Shown piece after piece: positions 44,935 to 57,999 of a DNA stretch of 64,000 nt (position 1 is its first letter; every line of letters starts with the position of its first letter). Below the pieces are notes generated by a model, which saw only the letters and a program-made list of their open reading frames with translations, ran no database searches and was not told the origin of the DNA. A program made the position numbers and the translations under genes. The DNA is from Posidonia oceanica. Its lineage: Eukaryota > Streptophyta > Magnoliopsida > Alismatales > Posidoniaceae. The stretch spans positions 126,575,001 through 126,639,000 of the forward strand of contig JAZBRS010000029.1 of assembly GCA_037176725.1 (NCBI GenBank). The letters run 5' to 3'.

Positions 44935-45894
44935 CTGGGAGCAACCATTGCGGATCCTTCGTCCCACCTGTCGTACTCCCACCACTCGCATGTTTTTGTA
45001 CCCCTTTTCGCCTTATCTCCCCCATACATCACTTCATCCTATCTCCTGCACTTTCTGTCATCACGGCATTCCCGTACATTCCTTCTCTCACCCCTTTTAC
45101 AATCCTCATCGTCATCTTCTTAAATCATGCATTGCATATTGCCCGGTGATGAAAACCGGAAGTGCTTGCCTGCTACGGAAGGAGTCTCCCGACCTCACCT
45201 AACACAACTTAGATGTCTTAGCTAGTGAGGGAGCCACTACTCAGTGAGAGCGGGCGAAATGCCCAAACATCTAAGGACTTACACTCCTAGAAGAATGCTA
45301 GGCATTAGCCAGAAAGGAATACATGTCTAAGCCTAGACACGCAAGAAAAGAAAGAAAGAGAGAGCCAAAAGTCAGTACCCGAAGGGCCCTAACCCCATGG
45401 CTCAGAAATCAGACACCCATTTCCCCTAGGGTAGGGATAGCGGAAACCTGCAAGCCTGAAAAAAAAAGGGAAAAAAGGAAAAAGAATGAAAAAAAAAGAA
45501 AAGAAAGAAAAAAAAACAAAAAAGAGAGAATGATAGAAAAGAAAAAGAGAATGACAGAAAAGGAAAAGGAGAAAAACAAAAGTCAACTCCAAAAATGAAG
45601 GCAGGCAGGGTAATCCCGCACCTTTCACCTACCCTAGAGAAGAGTCAAAGTTCCGACCAGGTCCTCCTTGTTTCCAAAATAGGAATGAGGAGAGCCCTAC
45701 ACACATAAAAAGGGGAGGAAAAGGTAGGAGTGAGTGTAAGTCCTTGAGAGTTTGGCATGGAGTCCGTCCTCTCTACACCACCACCAAACATCACCAACAC
45801 CCTTTCCCGGAGTGCCACCAACAAGTTAGGGGTCTGAGTAGAGTCCAGTGAGTCAAGGACCGCTCCCTTCCGGTACAGTAGGCACCAAAGCACT
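44935..45894 (+). other. 3' spacer of element B up to the deletion junction
   Basis: Non-coding. It aligns with C 59392-60297, ending at the shared word aggcaccaaagcactccc. It includes the purine-rich tract 45450-45590. Immediately afterwards the sequence switches into LTR, so B has no extra ORF, repeat region or PPT. Confidence 0.85.
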
Positions 45895-48800
45895 CCCTTT
45901 TTCTACACCTCAAAACCCATCCAAAACTTTCTCAAAACCAAACCAAAACTCTGGGAACAAGACTAGAGACCCTAGACCCCACACCCACCAAATTTCACCC
46001 CTTTCCGAAACCTCTAAGACCTCCCTTTGCCCAAATTATCCTTTTCTCTCTCCTAGATTATTCTTTTCTCTCTCCTCTCTCTCTCCTGATTATCCTCCCT
46101 CTTTTCACTTCCTTTTCTCACTCTTTTTTGCCTGGCTGTGGACCCCCCTTGTGCTCTCATCTGTTCTCAATCTTATTCCTATTTTTATCTTATTTTTACC
46201 ATTTTCTTTGATTTTCAAAAAATTACTTTCCTTCAACTCCTCTCTTTCCTATTTATTCCTCCATTTCTCCCTTTTTCTCTCCTTTCTAATTTCCTCTCCT
46301 CTTCTCTTACTAAACCTTTAAAAAACCTTTGAAAACCTTTAAAACTCTAAAACAAAAGAGAAACAAGTCAAAATCCTAAAAAGAAATAATTAAAAAACTA
46401 ACCAAACAATTAAAAACAAAAGCCTAACTAAATCCAACTAAAAAAGGGAAACCAAGAATGCAACTAAAAAATGCAGAACCAACCAAAAGAAAATGCTGTA
46501 AAATCAAGGAAAGAACCAAAAAGCAACTAAAACAAGTCAAGATAAGAACCTTACTAAAAAACAATCGAAAACAATTCCTAAAAAGAAAAGAAAACAATTA
46601 AAAAATGCCAAGACAACTAATTAAGAAAAAAGAAGAAGCCTAACAAATATAAGAGGAAGAACACAAAAACCAAATAATAAAAAAAAAGAGAAAAAGAGGG
46701 AAAATGATCCAAAAACACCTAACTAAAAATTTAACAAGAAGACCTAACAAAAAAAAGAAATTAATTAAAAGAACCCAACAAACAAAAATCAAAAGCAAAC
46801 CCAAAAGACTTAAGCAAGAAAAGAGGACCAAAATCCAAAATACAAAACCAACTCTAATTAGTTTGAAACAAACTTTAAAAAAATCCTAATTAACGTCCCA
46901 GGTACTTAACAAAGAAAACATAATTAGAAAACAACTTAAAAGACTTAACAAATATTTAATCAAAATAAAAAACAAATCAAAACAAGCAAAATTCTAAAAA
47001 CCCTAATCAAAACTAAAATCCCTTCAAACCTAATTAACTAATCGAAAACAATTATTAAAAACTTAATCAAAGTTCCAACTTAAAACACAACCACTCTAAA
47101 AAACCTTTCCTATTTTTATTGTATTTTATCTTATTTTTTTAATTTATTTCTCTCCTTTCTCTTTCTCCTTTCTTTCTTCCCATCCTTTCTTTTTTTTCCT
47201 TTTCTCTTTGGTCCAGCCCACCGGCCCTTTCCTCCTCCCTTTCTTTTTTTTTTCCTTTTTTTTTTCTTTTCCCGCACAGGCCCGGCCCACGGCCACTTCC
47301 ACCCCTTCTTCCCTTCTTCTTCTTCTCCCACTCCTTCTCTGATTTGCTTTTTTCTCCTTCTGCAACCAGCTCCTGCTGCCGACAGCGCATCGCTAGACCT
47401 GACCGTCCTTGCGCCTTGCACGCCTCCTGCTCAGGCCGGACCGGCATGCGCCGCTCTCTACCCGTGCACCTGCCAAGCCCTCTGCCACGCCCTCTCCGAG
47501 CCATTAATGGCAATCAGAGATCCGGCAGTGGAAGAAGATCAAAGGCCAGCACCCAGACATCAGAAAAACACCCTTGATTCACCCAGAGCACCACCTTCTT
47601 CCTTGCACTCCCCTGGGCTGAGAGAGTAGAGAGGTTTCTCCCCAGTTCCTCCGGAAAAAACCAGAATTTCTTTCCCCTTCGTCCGACTCAAACCAGACCT
47701 CAAACACCTTCCAAAATCACTCCCAATTCGCTCCCCAATCTCACCCAAACCTCCAGCATTCCTTCCCTTCATCCCACAGCCGAAACCAGCCCAGAAATCA
47801 CCCCGAACCACTCTGAAAACAACCACAGAACCCAACACTTCCCCCTCCAGAATTCCCAGCACCACAGCACACTAAACCTCCCCAAACTCCGCCCCGTAAC
47901 TCACTGGAACACCACCCTCCCAGACCGCCAAGCCCCTAGCCTTCATCCTCACCACAGACCCGACCTCCCACTACAAACACTTGCACCATTTTCTGCCCAA
48001 AAATCAAACCATCAGCCGACTCCCTCCACAGCGTCCCTCAGACCAATTCAAGCCTCCAGCACGCTCACCAAGCATTCAGAAGACCACCAAAGCCTTCCAC
48101 TCAGCCCAAGGAGCAACAAAATCCTACCCCCACCTCCGGCAGTCCCTGCTGAACCCAAAAATCTCGTTTCTTCCGCCGGCCTGCAAAACTTGCGCCCGAG
48201 CCTCCAGGGAGCATCGGAGCAACGCCTGGAGCCGATCCAGATCCTCGCGAGCCGCCGGGGGCACCTGCACCAGTCAGACCACCACCGCCGATCTCTGCTA
48301 AAGTCACCTGCCTCGGGGGAGCGTTTCAGACGTCGAAACTGGTACCCACTTCCACCCGTAGTCTAGTTTTCTTCTTCCCATGCTTTTCCGCCCATTAGAC
48401 TAGGGTTTAGCCTCCTGTCACTCGAAGTCAACCCGCCGCTGACTCGTCTTCTCCGGCGAGCTCAAAGCTCACCTCGCTGCTCCGGCCTACGGAACGTTGC
48501 TCCGACGGTCGTCCCTGCTCCTCACGACCCTCAGGAACCCAGCCCCGGCTTCAGATCCCGCCGGCGACGCCTCGATCACCCGGTCTGCTCCAAAACTCTC
48601 TGTCAGGCTCCGTCGTCGTCTCCGATCATCCTCGGGCCACATCACGAGTTGGCGACGCAGCCCAGACCTCCACCGAGCTCCGGAGAGCATCGCCTGCCGG
48701 TCAGCGCGCCTCCGATGCCCCTCCTTCTCCCTCAACGGCCTCTGGTAGCAACTGCTACAATGGCCGTCAGTCTGCGACTTTACTGTGCATTTATTTTCCA

Positions 48801-51442
48801 TTTACTAAGATATTTTGTTATTAAATTGCATTTTCGGTCTCTATTTTTGGTTTATTGCATTCTGGTCCTGCCCCTGTTAAAAATCCATTTAATTTAGTAT
48901 GTTAATCTTATAAAATTGCATGGAAAAAAATCCAAAAATCAATTAATTGCATGTTAGTCCTTCTGTAGTTAATCTGATTTAAATGCACATATTTTACCTT
49001 AATGTATTGCATTTCTGGTCCTTATTAGTTTTCTGATTTGCAACTTAATCCTCTGATCTGTTAACTTATGTTTTATTTACCTATTTTTCTTACTGCATTG
49101 CATTGTCTTCCCTCACAGTATCTAAAAATTGCATATAGGTCCTTCATGATGCATAGCATGCATTTAAATGCATATTTTGCTTATAAAATTACATTTTTGA
49201 CCCTGCATGATTTACAAATTGCACATAAGTCCTCTATAGGACATTTAAATGCATATTTTGCTTATAAAATTGCATTTTTTACCTTGCATGATTTGAAAAT
49301 TGCATATAGGACCTCTGAATGCTCATAGTATGTATTTAAATGCATAGTTTGCTTATAAAATTGCATTTTTGCCCCTTGCATGTTTGAAAAATTACATATA
49401 GGCCCCTGTTTGCATTCCAGGCCACTCAGACCCCTATTTTGCTGGAAAATTTGCATTTTAAACCCTGTTGATTTCAAAATTGCATGTCGACTTACCATTC
49501 AATTTCAAAACCTGTCCTAATGCATGGCCACCTTGAAAATTTACATTTTGAACCCTGCACTCTGTAAAATTGCGTTCAAAACCCCATCTTTTTCAAAATT
49601 GCATATAAGTCCCCATTTTTCTGAAAAGTCATCCCTAAGTCTCTTCTTGCATTCCGCATGCATTGCATCCTTGCATCCGGCATCCTTTGCACACACTCAG
49701 GCATTTTTAGCTCCCGTTTATACGGGAGGACCTGTTTTGCACACCCCTTAGGTCCCTTTTACACTTAGATCTTATCTTATCCCCTGTTCTGGCCTCCTGC
49801 CTTGAAGTCTGGATATCTTCAGATTCGACCGTTGGATCTCCTCAAGTAAGCTGCCAGGACGACCCCGGCGGAGCGCTCTTCGGCATGGACCAATCAGATT
49901 TCAGATCAGGCTTCAGGTTTCCAAGGTAAGTCCTCTTGAACCTCGGCAGCATCTTTTGCATATCATCCGCATTGCATGGCTTTCGCGCGCTCTTTTTCGC
50001 CTTGTTCCTCACACCGTTTTGCGTGCCGCTTTGTTTTATTCCACTGTTTTGCATGTCGCTTTGTTTTCTCGCACCGTTTTGCTTGCCACTCTGTTTTCTC
50101 GCACCGTTTTGCATGCCGCTCTGTTTTCTCGCACCGTTTTGCGTGCCGCTTTGTTTTCGTTGCACCGTTTTGCGTGCCGCTCTGTTTTCTCGCACCGTTT
50201 TGCGTGCCGCCCTTGTTTTCTCACACCGTTTTGCGTGCTGCCTTGTTTTCTGGCACCGTTTTGCGTACCGCTTTGTTTTCTTGCACCGTTTTGCGTGCCG
50301 CCTTGTTTCCTTGCACCGTTTTGCGTGCCGCTTTGTTTTCTTGCACCGTTTTGCATGCTGCGCTGTTTTCTTGCACCGTTTTGCGTGCCACTTCGTTTTC
50401 TTGCACCGTTTTGCATGTCGCTTTGTTTCGTTGCACCGTTTTGCGTGCCGCTTTGTTTTCTTGCACCGTTTTGCGTGCCACCTTGTTTTCTTGCATCGTT
50501 TTGTGTGCCCCGCCCATTTCTTGCACCATTTTGCATACCTCGCTTGTTTTTCGCACTGTTCTGCATGCCGACTTTGTTTTTCGCACTCTTTTATGTCCTT
50601 GCCTTGTTTCTCTCACTTGCCTCGTTTCTTGCATCGTTTTGCGCTCTTGCTTCGATTCTCGAATTGTTTTGCGTGTTGACTTCGTCTCTCGCGTCGTTTT
50701 GCGTTCTTGCTTCGTTTCTCGCACCGTTTTGCGTGTTTTACGTTGTTTCCCTTGCATGTCGCCCGCATTGCCTGTTTTCACCGCTGTTTTGTTTTATCGC
50801 CTGCATTTGCATATAGGGCGGTGATGCTTACTGCCTGGAGTTCTCACGAGCCAGGTTCCGCCCGGTTCGGAACACAGACAGCGTTGCTGAGCGCTTAGAT
50901 TGCACGTTTACTTTCTTGCATTGCTTTCCATCACTTAGAGCACACCTTTGAGCATTTAGATAGGCATTCATTGGCACTTAGGCATTCAAAGTCTGCATTT
51001 CCCTACGTATGCGAGCGTAAGCCTAGAAAGACCGATTCTCGGGCGTGTCGGGGGTGCCTAACACCTTCCCCGCACGTAACAGGAGTCCTTGCCCTCTCTC
51101 TTGGCCCGTAATGACCATACTGCCCTTATCCTAGGCACGAGTCACATCATTTGCATTCATTTGCATCTCATTTCTTCTGCATTGCCTTGCATTGCATCTT
51201 TTGCTTGGTTTTGCGTGGTTATTCACGTATTTCCTTGATTTTCCTTGTCTCCCGATCTAATAGACTTGGTGGCGACTCCGATTTTGTCTTATCTTCTTCT
51301 TTTCTTCCCCTTTCCCCTTTTTAAATGTTTTCGAGTTAAGTCTTCCTTCTCGGACATAGCTGCTAATAGTGAGCCTGATTCTGATCGGTGCACACGAGCT
51401 TTGGCAATGTGCATGGACGATCTGAACACCGGGATTACTACA
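45895..51442 (+). repeat. Middle LTR (3' of B, 5' of C), 5'-truncated
   Basis: Begins at the position equivalent to 29524 of B's LTR, so the first 272 bp including TGTTGACACC are missing. Order: A-rich U3 remnant (45895 to about 47150), pyrimidine/GC-rich island (47150-48780), TTGCAT-type repeats (48780-49680), donor-like CCAAG|GTAAGT at 49926, expanded minisatellite (49990-50750), conserved islands (50818-50905, 51010-51140), end TACTACA. Its PBS follows, so it serves as C's 5' LTR. Confidence 0.88.
49990..50750 (+). repeat. 30-bp minisatellite in middle LTR, about 25 copies
   Basis: Same unit as at 33540-34150 but longer. It produces overlapping open frames of 247, 282 and 286 codons plus antisense ones; none resembles a protein family. 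Confidence 0.9.
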
Positions 51443-51443
51443 G

Positions 51444-51461
51444 TGGCGACTCCGTTGGGGA
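51444..51461 (+). other. Primer binding site, element C
   Basis: TGGCGACTCCGTTGGGGA, one nucleotide after the LTR; tRNA-Arg(ACG)-type with one mismatch. Confidence 0.9.
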
Positions 51462-52693
51462 AACTAGACTCCGGCTTTCGCTTTGGCTTTGGCTCGCTCG
51501 CATTTTGTTTGGGATTTGCCTTCTTTGTTCGTCTTTGTGTATCCTTTGCCTGTTTTGCTCGTTTTTCTGTGTGAACTCCTAGCAAGTCGCCTCGTGGTTA
51601 CTTTGCTTAGGTTTTGTACCCCCCTCGGCTGCTTTTGCCTTGGTTTTTGCTCTATCTTGCTCTGCTTTGTCTAATTTGCTTGTTTACTTGCCTATTTTCT
51701 TGCTTCTGCTCTTATTTGCTTTACAGCTTACCTGTCTTTACTTTCTTTATCCTGCTTACTTGTTACTGCTTTATTTCCGGTACAATGCATGTCTACATAC
51801 TTGTTTGGCAACAATGCATGCTTTTTTATTGATGAATGCTTTCTTCTACACATTTGCTATGTCACTACACACGCACATGCTCTCTATATATGCCTTTTGA
51901 CATGATGAATGCTTTCCCTTCACTATCATGCTCACAAACACTCGCACATGCCATGCACTTGCGTTTTGCCCTGTTGTATGTTGTTGCTTGCCATGTTTGG
52001 TTGATTTTCTTCCCTTTTGCACATGCCATGCCTAGGATAGTAGAGACTGATTGCTTTTTCCTGTGGTTAATTAAAAATATCAAGTAAAAATAAGATCTAG
52101 GGTTAACTAGAGCCATCAACACACCTGCACCCTCCTGGAGTTAATAAAATACGCAAGATAAAAGACTTTAATCATTTGCATGAAGCATCATATAGGGCAT
52201 GCATCTTCTCATCTGAGTCCACCTATCAGTCCGCGAAGGATGGTTCCGGTCTCTCACTCCGATGCTTTGGCATGGTGTGAGTCGGTCGGTCTGTCCCCCC
52301 TTGTCAGGGGTCATGTCGGTGCTAGTGGAGGGTACTTCCTACGCTTAGGCGAGGTTGAGGCCACCAACGCACCACCCTGTTATTACCTGAGCTTTGGGCC
52401 GGGAGTTAGACAGAGGACCTACTTTTCTGACCTGAGTCGGTGACCCGTACACTTGTGGATATCCGAAGTAGACTACCTGCTAGGAAACACTAGATTGGTG
52501 AGAGAGAGAGCATGCTAGAAAGCATACATGTCATTCATGCCATGACTTAGTGCATTTGCATTTCACTTTTTTGTTTCTAATCCCAGTTTCCTGTTGTGTC
52601 CTTAACAGAGTTCAGTAAGCGATCTCCTTAGCTGGAACTCGGGTTCCTCCCCTTGCTGACACCTCTGCTGAGACACCTGTGCTCGACCATCTC
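51462..52693 (+). other. Leader of element C
   Basis: Aligns with B's leader including the conserved block (52095-52495). It breaks off in the segment just before gag (...catctcttttt) where the gag deletion begins. Confidence 0.75.
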
Positions 52694-55569
52694 TTTTTCC
52701 TATCCAGGATTTGATCAAATCGGGAACGATTGTGATCGACACGCACGAGGCGTCCACTTCTACACCATCTCATGCATCTGCATCAGCATCTACCCCAGCT
52801 AATATTGTTCGCCAGCCCCTGCCCGAGCACTCCTATTCAGGAGGCGCAGGGACCTTAGGAATCCACTCCTTGTTTCCTTCTGGATCTCCCACATCTGTGG
52901 TAGATCCTTCCGAGCTTATCCATGATATTTCTACTCCCTTTCCAGTCTCTCTTTATCTTGCAGCTATCGCCAGTTCCAAGTCGGGCGTTCATATGATCCG
53001 AACGCGCACCAGGCCGGAGCGTTCTCCTGCACCAATCACCATACTTTCCCGGGCCCAAGCCCCAGTACACTTGCTAGGTAGCCTGCAGCCAGTATCCCCA
53101 ATACATCTCCTAGCCAGACCTTAGCCAGGGTCTCCTGTGCACCTGTTAGCATGACCTCAATCCCCACCCCGTTTGCCTTCCCAGCAATCCTCTCATCCAT
53201 GCCTTCCTCAACCAATAGGCACCCTTGTAGCCCCTCTCGTGCTTGCTGCACGTGCTCCCATGGTTATTAACCTAACCCAGGATACCCATCGCGTACCTTA
53301 CAGCTACGCCACAGAAATGTGTGCGGAAGTGACGCGATCGGGAAGGGTCTACAAACCCCAAGCACCGGTGGCTAGACCTAGTCGTCCAGAATCTGCAACA
53401 CCTCTTCCCTTAGGCCAGCCTACAACCCTACCACCTCCAGGCCAACCCCTTGAATCCACCATAGCTGAACCTACCCCCAAGGCCACACTCCCTGCCACCA
53501 AGAAGGGCCAGCCCAAGGCCGACATTACTTCCCAGCTCAAAAAGGTTAAAGCCGACATCTCCATTTGGGACCTGATACACACTTTTGCCGAACATCGCGA
53601 GGCTTTCCTTTGCGTGTTCCAAGCCGCCCGTGTGTCCCAAACCATAGAACCTACCGCCTTGGAAAGCATGGTCGAAATGATCACAGAACCCCAGGTCATC
53701 ACTTTCACGAGTGATGAGTTGCCTCCGGTGGGGATTAATCATAACCAACCCTTGTCCGTCACGGTACAATTCAAGAACTTTCGCATTCCCCTTGCGCTGG
53801 TCGATAATGGGTCAGGCCTTAACGTCTGTCCCTTGCGAACAGCAACTAAGCTCGGATTCAAGGCCGAGGACATTACTCCGGCTGTAAAGGGAATGACAGC
53901 TTTTGATAATACCCACCATGACGCTTTAGGGATTCTGATTATTCCCCTTATCATCGGTCCGGTCACATTCGATGTGGAATTCTATGTTGTCGACTTGGAG
54001 CCTAATTTCAACTTTCTGCTTGGGCGCCCTTGGCTCCACAAGCATCAGGTTATCCCCTCGACCCTCCATCGCATGATCAAGTTCCGCCGAGGTGACGATG
54101 TCATCGTTGTCATGGCAGAGAATTTTGAGAAGGAGCGGATCGAAGCGATTTCCTCTGTCTCTTCGCAGACTGTCCCCTTTGACCCTAAACTCTTGAACGC
54201 CTTATACCGCGTCAATCGGTGCGAGCCGGTTAACTTTTTACTAGATCTTGAACGTGTCAACTCCTTGGCCATTCAAAACAACCCCTTTCAGATGGTCGAG
54301 AACGTCTGTCACAGGAGGGGCTACGTCAAAGGGACGCCGCTCGGGCGATACAGCTAGGGAATCGCTGAACCCATCACGGCGGAAGAACGAAGAGACAACG
54401 AGGGTCTAGGATACGACCCTCATGCTGATGAAGGCAAGCGCCCGCAAGCAAAGAATCAACGAATGATCATACCCTGGAACCTCGCTAACTTCACAAGTGC
54501 GGGTATCCTGGGTTCAAGTGCCGTTCACGCCGTAGTGCCATCGGAGCCATGCCGAAGCTCTCCGTCACCAGAAGAGGACTGGGTCTGCGTTGAGGACTAC
54601 AACTCAGATGAGGAACAGTCTAGCACAGCAGGGGCAGTTTAGACCTACAGCGAAAGCCAGCCCAACTCAGCAGCACCTCGGTCGGTTTGTCTGGCCCTTC
54701 CTCCCATAGATCATAAAGCAGCAGATTTGGCAGAACCTTTGGCAGATTTGACAGTCTCTGATCTTCCTGCAGTCTTGTCAGCATCACCAGTACCAACTCA
54801 GGCGCAGTCAGTCAGTCCGCCCGCAACCGCTGTCGCATCGGTACAACTGTCACCCCCTCAGGAGGGTCAATCACTGAGTCCAGTCAGCAGTGTGACTCAG
54901 CCCTTTTCAGTAACTGCATCTCAAGCAATGCCGTTAGCTCAGTCAGTCACGCATTCTCCAGCCGCAGAACAACGACCCTCATGGCAGGACCCTATGGCGT
55001 CAAAGGCCGGGCTCTCACCATCATCACCAGTCGCAGAGAACCAGCTGAGCATCACAGTCTCCCGGCCCTTGAGCCTTCAGAAGGGCACCTTTACCTACCC
55101 TCTGACTGCGACAGTAACCCTGGCAGCGTACCCATCAGTGGCCCCACTGACCAGCCTGTCTGGATCTCCCATGCCGAGGCTGTCGCTATCCGGCGCGCCC
55201 GTGAGTCAGACCACGCAAATACCAGGGACAGCAATCCATCTTGCAGTCGAGCCAGTGCCACAGGCCCCCGGCGCCTACTACGTCGACTCACCCTCAGATG
55301 AGGAAGGAGGGGAGATAGAAGCCCAGGTCGATTCATGGATGTCTGATTTGGAGCTACTTTACCAAGAACAGCTCGAATCCATAGTAGAAGACCTGGCACA
55401 GCACCGAGCCGCAGAAAGGAAAGGAAAAGCCGTGGTTACGGATCCTCCTCTGCGAGAGGACCACACCTCCATCATGGCCCTGGAAGAAAACTCAGTAATG
55501 CCGAACTCCCCCAGACTAGACGAGCTCATTACCCTTCAACCCGAAGGTGGGTCTAGGTGGCTCGTGTAG
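52694..55569 (+). pseudogene. pro: Gag remnant and protease, element C
   Basis: About 2.15 kb of gag (equivalent to B 36087-38243) is deleted: N-terminus, capsid core and zinc knuckle are absent, and the frame resumes at ...QDLIKSGTIVIDTHEAS. The protease (LVDNGSGLN, LLGRPWLH) is present within the open stretch 53173-54357. In-frame stops: TAG 53122, TGA 53152, TAG 54355, TAG 54640 and TAG 55567 (the last shared with B). The linker has the acidic DSPSDEEGG patch. Not functional. Confidence 0.9.
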
Positions 55570-57999
55570 CACATACCTCACATGGGCAAGATAGTAGGTG
55601 GCAGTATCCAGATCAGCCGCCAGTCCAACATGCCCTCCACAAGCATATTAGCAGACTCAGAGGAGGAAGCACCAGCAGATCACGCAGCAGCAGCAACAGA
55701 GCAGAAAGCAGAACCAGTAACAAAGTTGTCAGTAGTCTCAGTAGCAAGGCCGTCAGCAGTATCAGTCGCGGAATCGGCAAGGCCTTCAGTAGTATCAGCA
55801 GAGCATGCAGCAGTATCATCGGCAGCAAAACAGACAGGGGAAGTCACCAGGACAGAGGTCGCGCACCGGAGATACAGAAACACTCGAGTAGGCATGACCA
55901 TCCTGAGGCGTCACCAGGGCCAAGAAGCAAGACATCTACACTCCTTCGATGTAACAAACCCCACGTCCGAAAAGGAGATCCTCTCGGAACTTGTCGCATA
56001 CGGAGAAGAAGACAACACAGGCGACGATGAGAATGATGACCCATCGCCTGAGTTCCGGCCCTATGACGATGATCCAGAAGGTCCCAACCTGCATGTTGAG
56101 GAAGAAACAGAGGTTGTTAACCTCGGCACAGCCGAAGAAACCTAAGAAGTTCGCATCAGTGCCCTACTGTCGCCCCAGGCCAGAATAGAGTTCATTGCGT
56201 TCCTGAAAGAGTATGCAGATGTCTTCGCCTGGACTTATGAAGACATGGTTGGCCTTGATGTCGAAATAGTGGTCCATAACTTGCCCTTGAAGCCAGACGC
56301 CAAGCCAGTAAAGCAGAAACTGAGAAGATGGCGACCACAATGGCTGCTCATGATCAAGGAAGAGATAATGAAGCAGCTCGATGTCAATTTTCTGAAGGTC
56401 GTCCTTTATCCTGAGTGGCTTGCGAACATCGTGCCAGTGCTCAAGAAGGATGGCCGGATCCGGATATGTATCGACTACAGGGACCTGAACAAGGCGAGTC
56501 CCAAGGACGATTTCCCATTGCCTCACATTGACGTCCTAGTCGACAACACTACGGGCCACAAGATGCTATCCTTTATGGGCGACTTCTCCGGCTATAATCA
56601 GATCAAGATGGCGGAAGAAGACATGGAAAAGATCTCATTCATCACCCCTTGGGGGGTCTTCTGTTATCAAGTTATGCCGTTTGGGTTGAAGAATGCTGAC
56701 GCAACCTATCAGAGGGCCATGACTACACTTTTTCACGACCTCATGCACCAAGAAGTGGAGGTCTATGTAGAAGACATGATTGCCAAGACCAAAGAGCCTG
56801 AGGATCACCTTGCTTGCCTGAAGAGGCTCTTTGACCGATTGAGGAAATACAAACTGAGACTCAACCCCAGTAAATGCGTGTTTGGGGTTTCATCTGGCAA
56901 ACTTCTGGGCTACATTGTTAGCCAAAGGGGGATTGAAGTGGACCCGATGAAAGCAAAAGCCATCGTGGACATGCCACCCCCTAGAACCGAGAAGGAGGTT
57001 CGAGGCCTACTTGGGCGTTTACAGTATATCAGTCGCTTCATTGCACAGCTTACGCCCATCTGCAAGCCCATTTTCAAACTCTTGAAGAAGAACGCACAAA
57101 TCAACAGGAACGAGGAATGCCAGGCCGTGTTTGATAAAATCAAGCAACTACTGGTCAAACCTCCTGTCTTGGTCCCTCCCACGCGAGGAAGACCTTTGCT
57201 CCTCTACCTTTCTACCACGCAGCACTCCATGGCCGCCGTCTTGGGCCAACACGACGAATCTGGTAGGAAGGAGCGCGCCATCTACTACCTGAGCAAGAAG
57301 TTCAACGAATGCGAGGCCAGGTACAGCACGATGGAGAAGACCTGTCTGTCCCTTGTCTGGACTGCACAGAAACTGAGACATTATATGATGGCATACCCAG
57401 TTCAGCTCTTGTGCCGGCACGACCCTATCAAGTTTCTCTTCCAAAAGCCGGCTTTGGTGGGCAGATGTGTCAAGTGGCAGGTGTTGTTATCTCAGTACGA
57501 CATCACCTTCGTCACACAGAGGTCTATGAAGGGCCAGGCTATGGCAGATCACCTTGTAGATTTTCCTTTGCCTGAATACCTGCCACTCCAGACGCAGTTC
57601 CCTGACGAGGACATTCTCTTTGCAATGGAGGACTCTGAGAAGAAAGACCCTGAGGAGCAAGAGCAGTGGCAGCTGTACTTTGACGGTGCTGTCAATAAAA
57701 AGGGTCGAGGCATAGGCGCAGTGTTAACTACGCCCCAGGGGCAGATGATTCCTTTTGCGAGGAAGTTGACTTTTGCATGCACAAACAATGAAGCAGAATA
57801 TGAAGCGTGCATCCTGGGTTTGAAAGTCGCCCTCGAGCATAAGGCGCAGAAGTTGCGTGTGCATGGCGATGCCATGCTGGTAATCTCTCAAGTGAATGGC
57901 GACTGGAAGACAAAGGATCCGAAACTTGTGCCATATCACGAATGCCTGCTGAGGCTAATAGAAGAGTTCAGGAGCATCAATTTCGCATACATGAACTGA
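55570..57999 (+). pseudogene. RT-RH: Linker, RT and both RNase H domains, element C
   Basis: The linker is open to TAA 56143. From about 56146 the frame is open through RT, the degenerate RNase H and the extra RNase H to TGA 57997. RT motifs as in B, but the catalytic box reads YVEDM (56764-56778) instead of YVDDM, so even a restored frame would be impaired. The extra RNase H has YFDGA, NNEAEYEA and HGDAML; the last acidic residue (ADALA) follows the stop. This is the longest pol stretch without stops in the window, 584 codons from the ATG at 56245. Confidence 0.9.

Larger units (their letters stand above)
49926..52608 (+). other. Candidate leader intron, element C
   Basis: Donor-like CCAAG|GTAAGT at 49926; acceptor-like TGTTGTGTCCTTAACAG ending at 52608; 2,683 nt. 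Same relative positions as in A and B. Confidence 0.5.
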
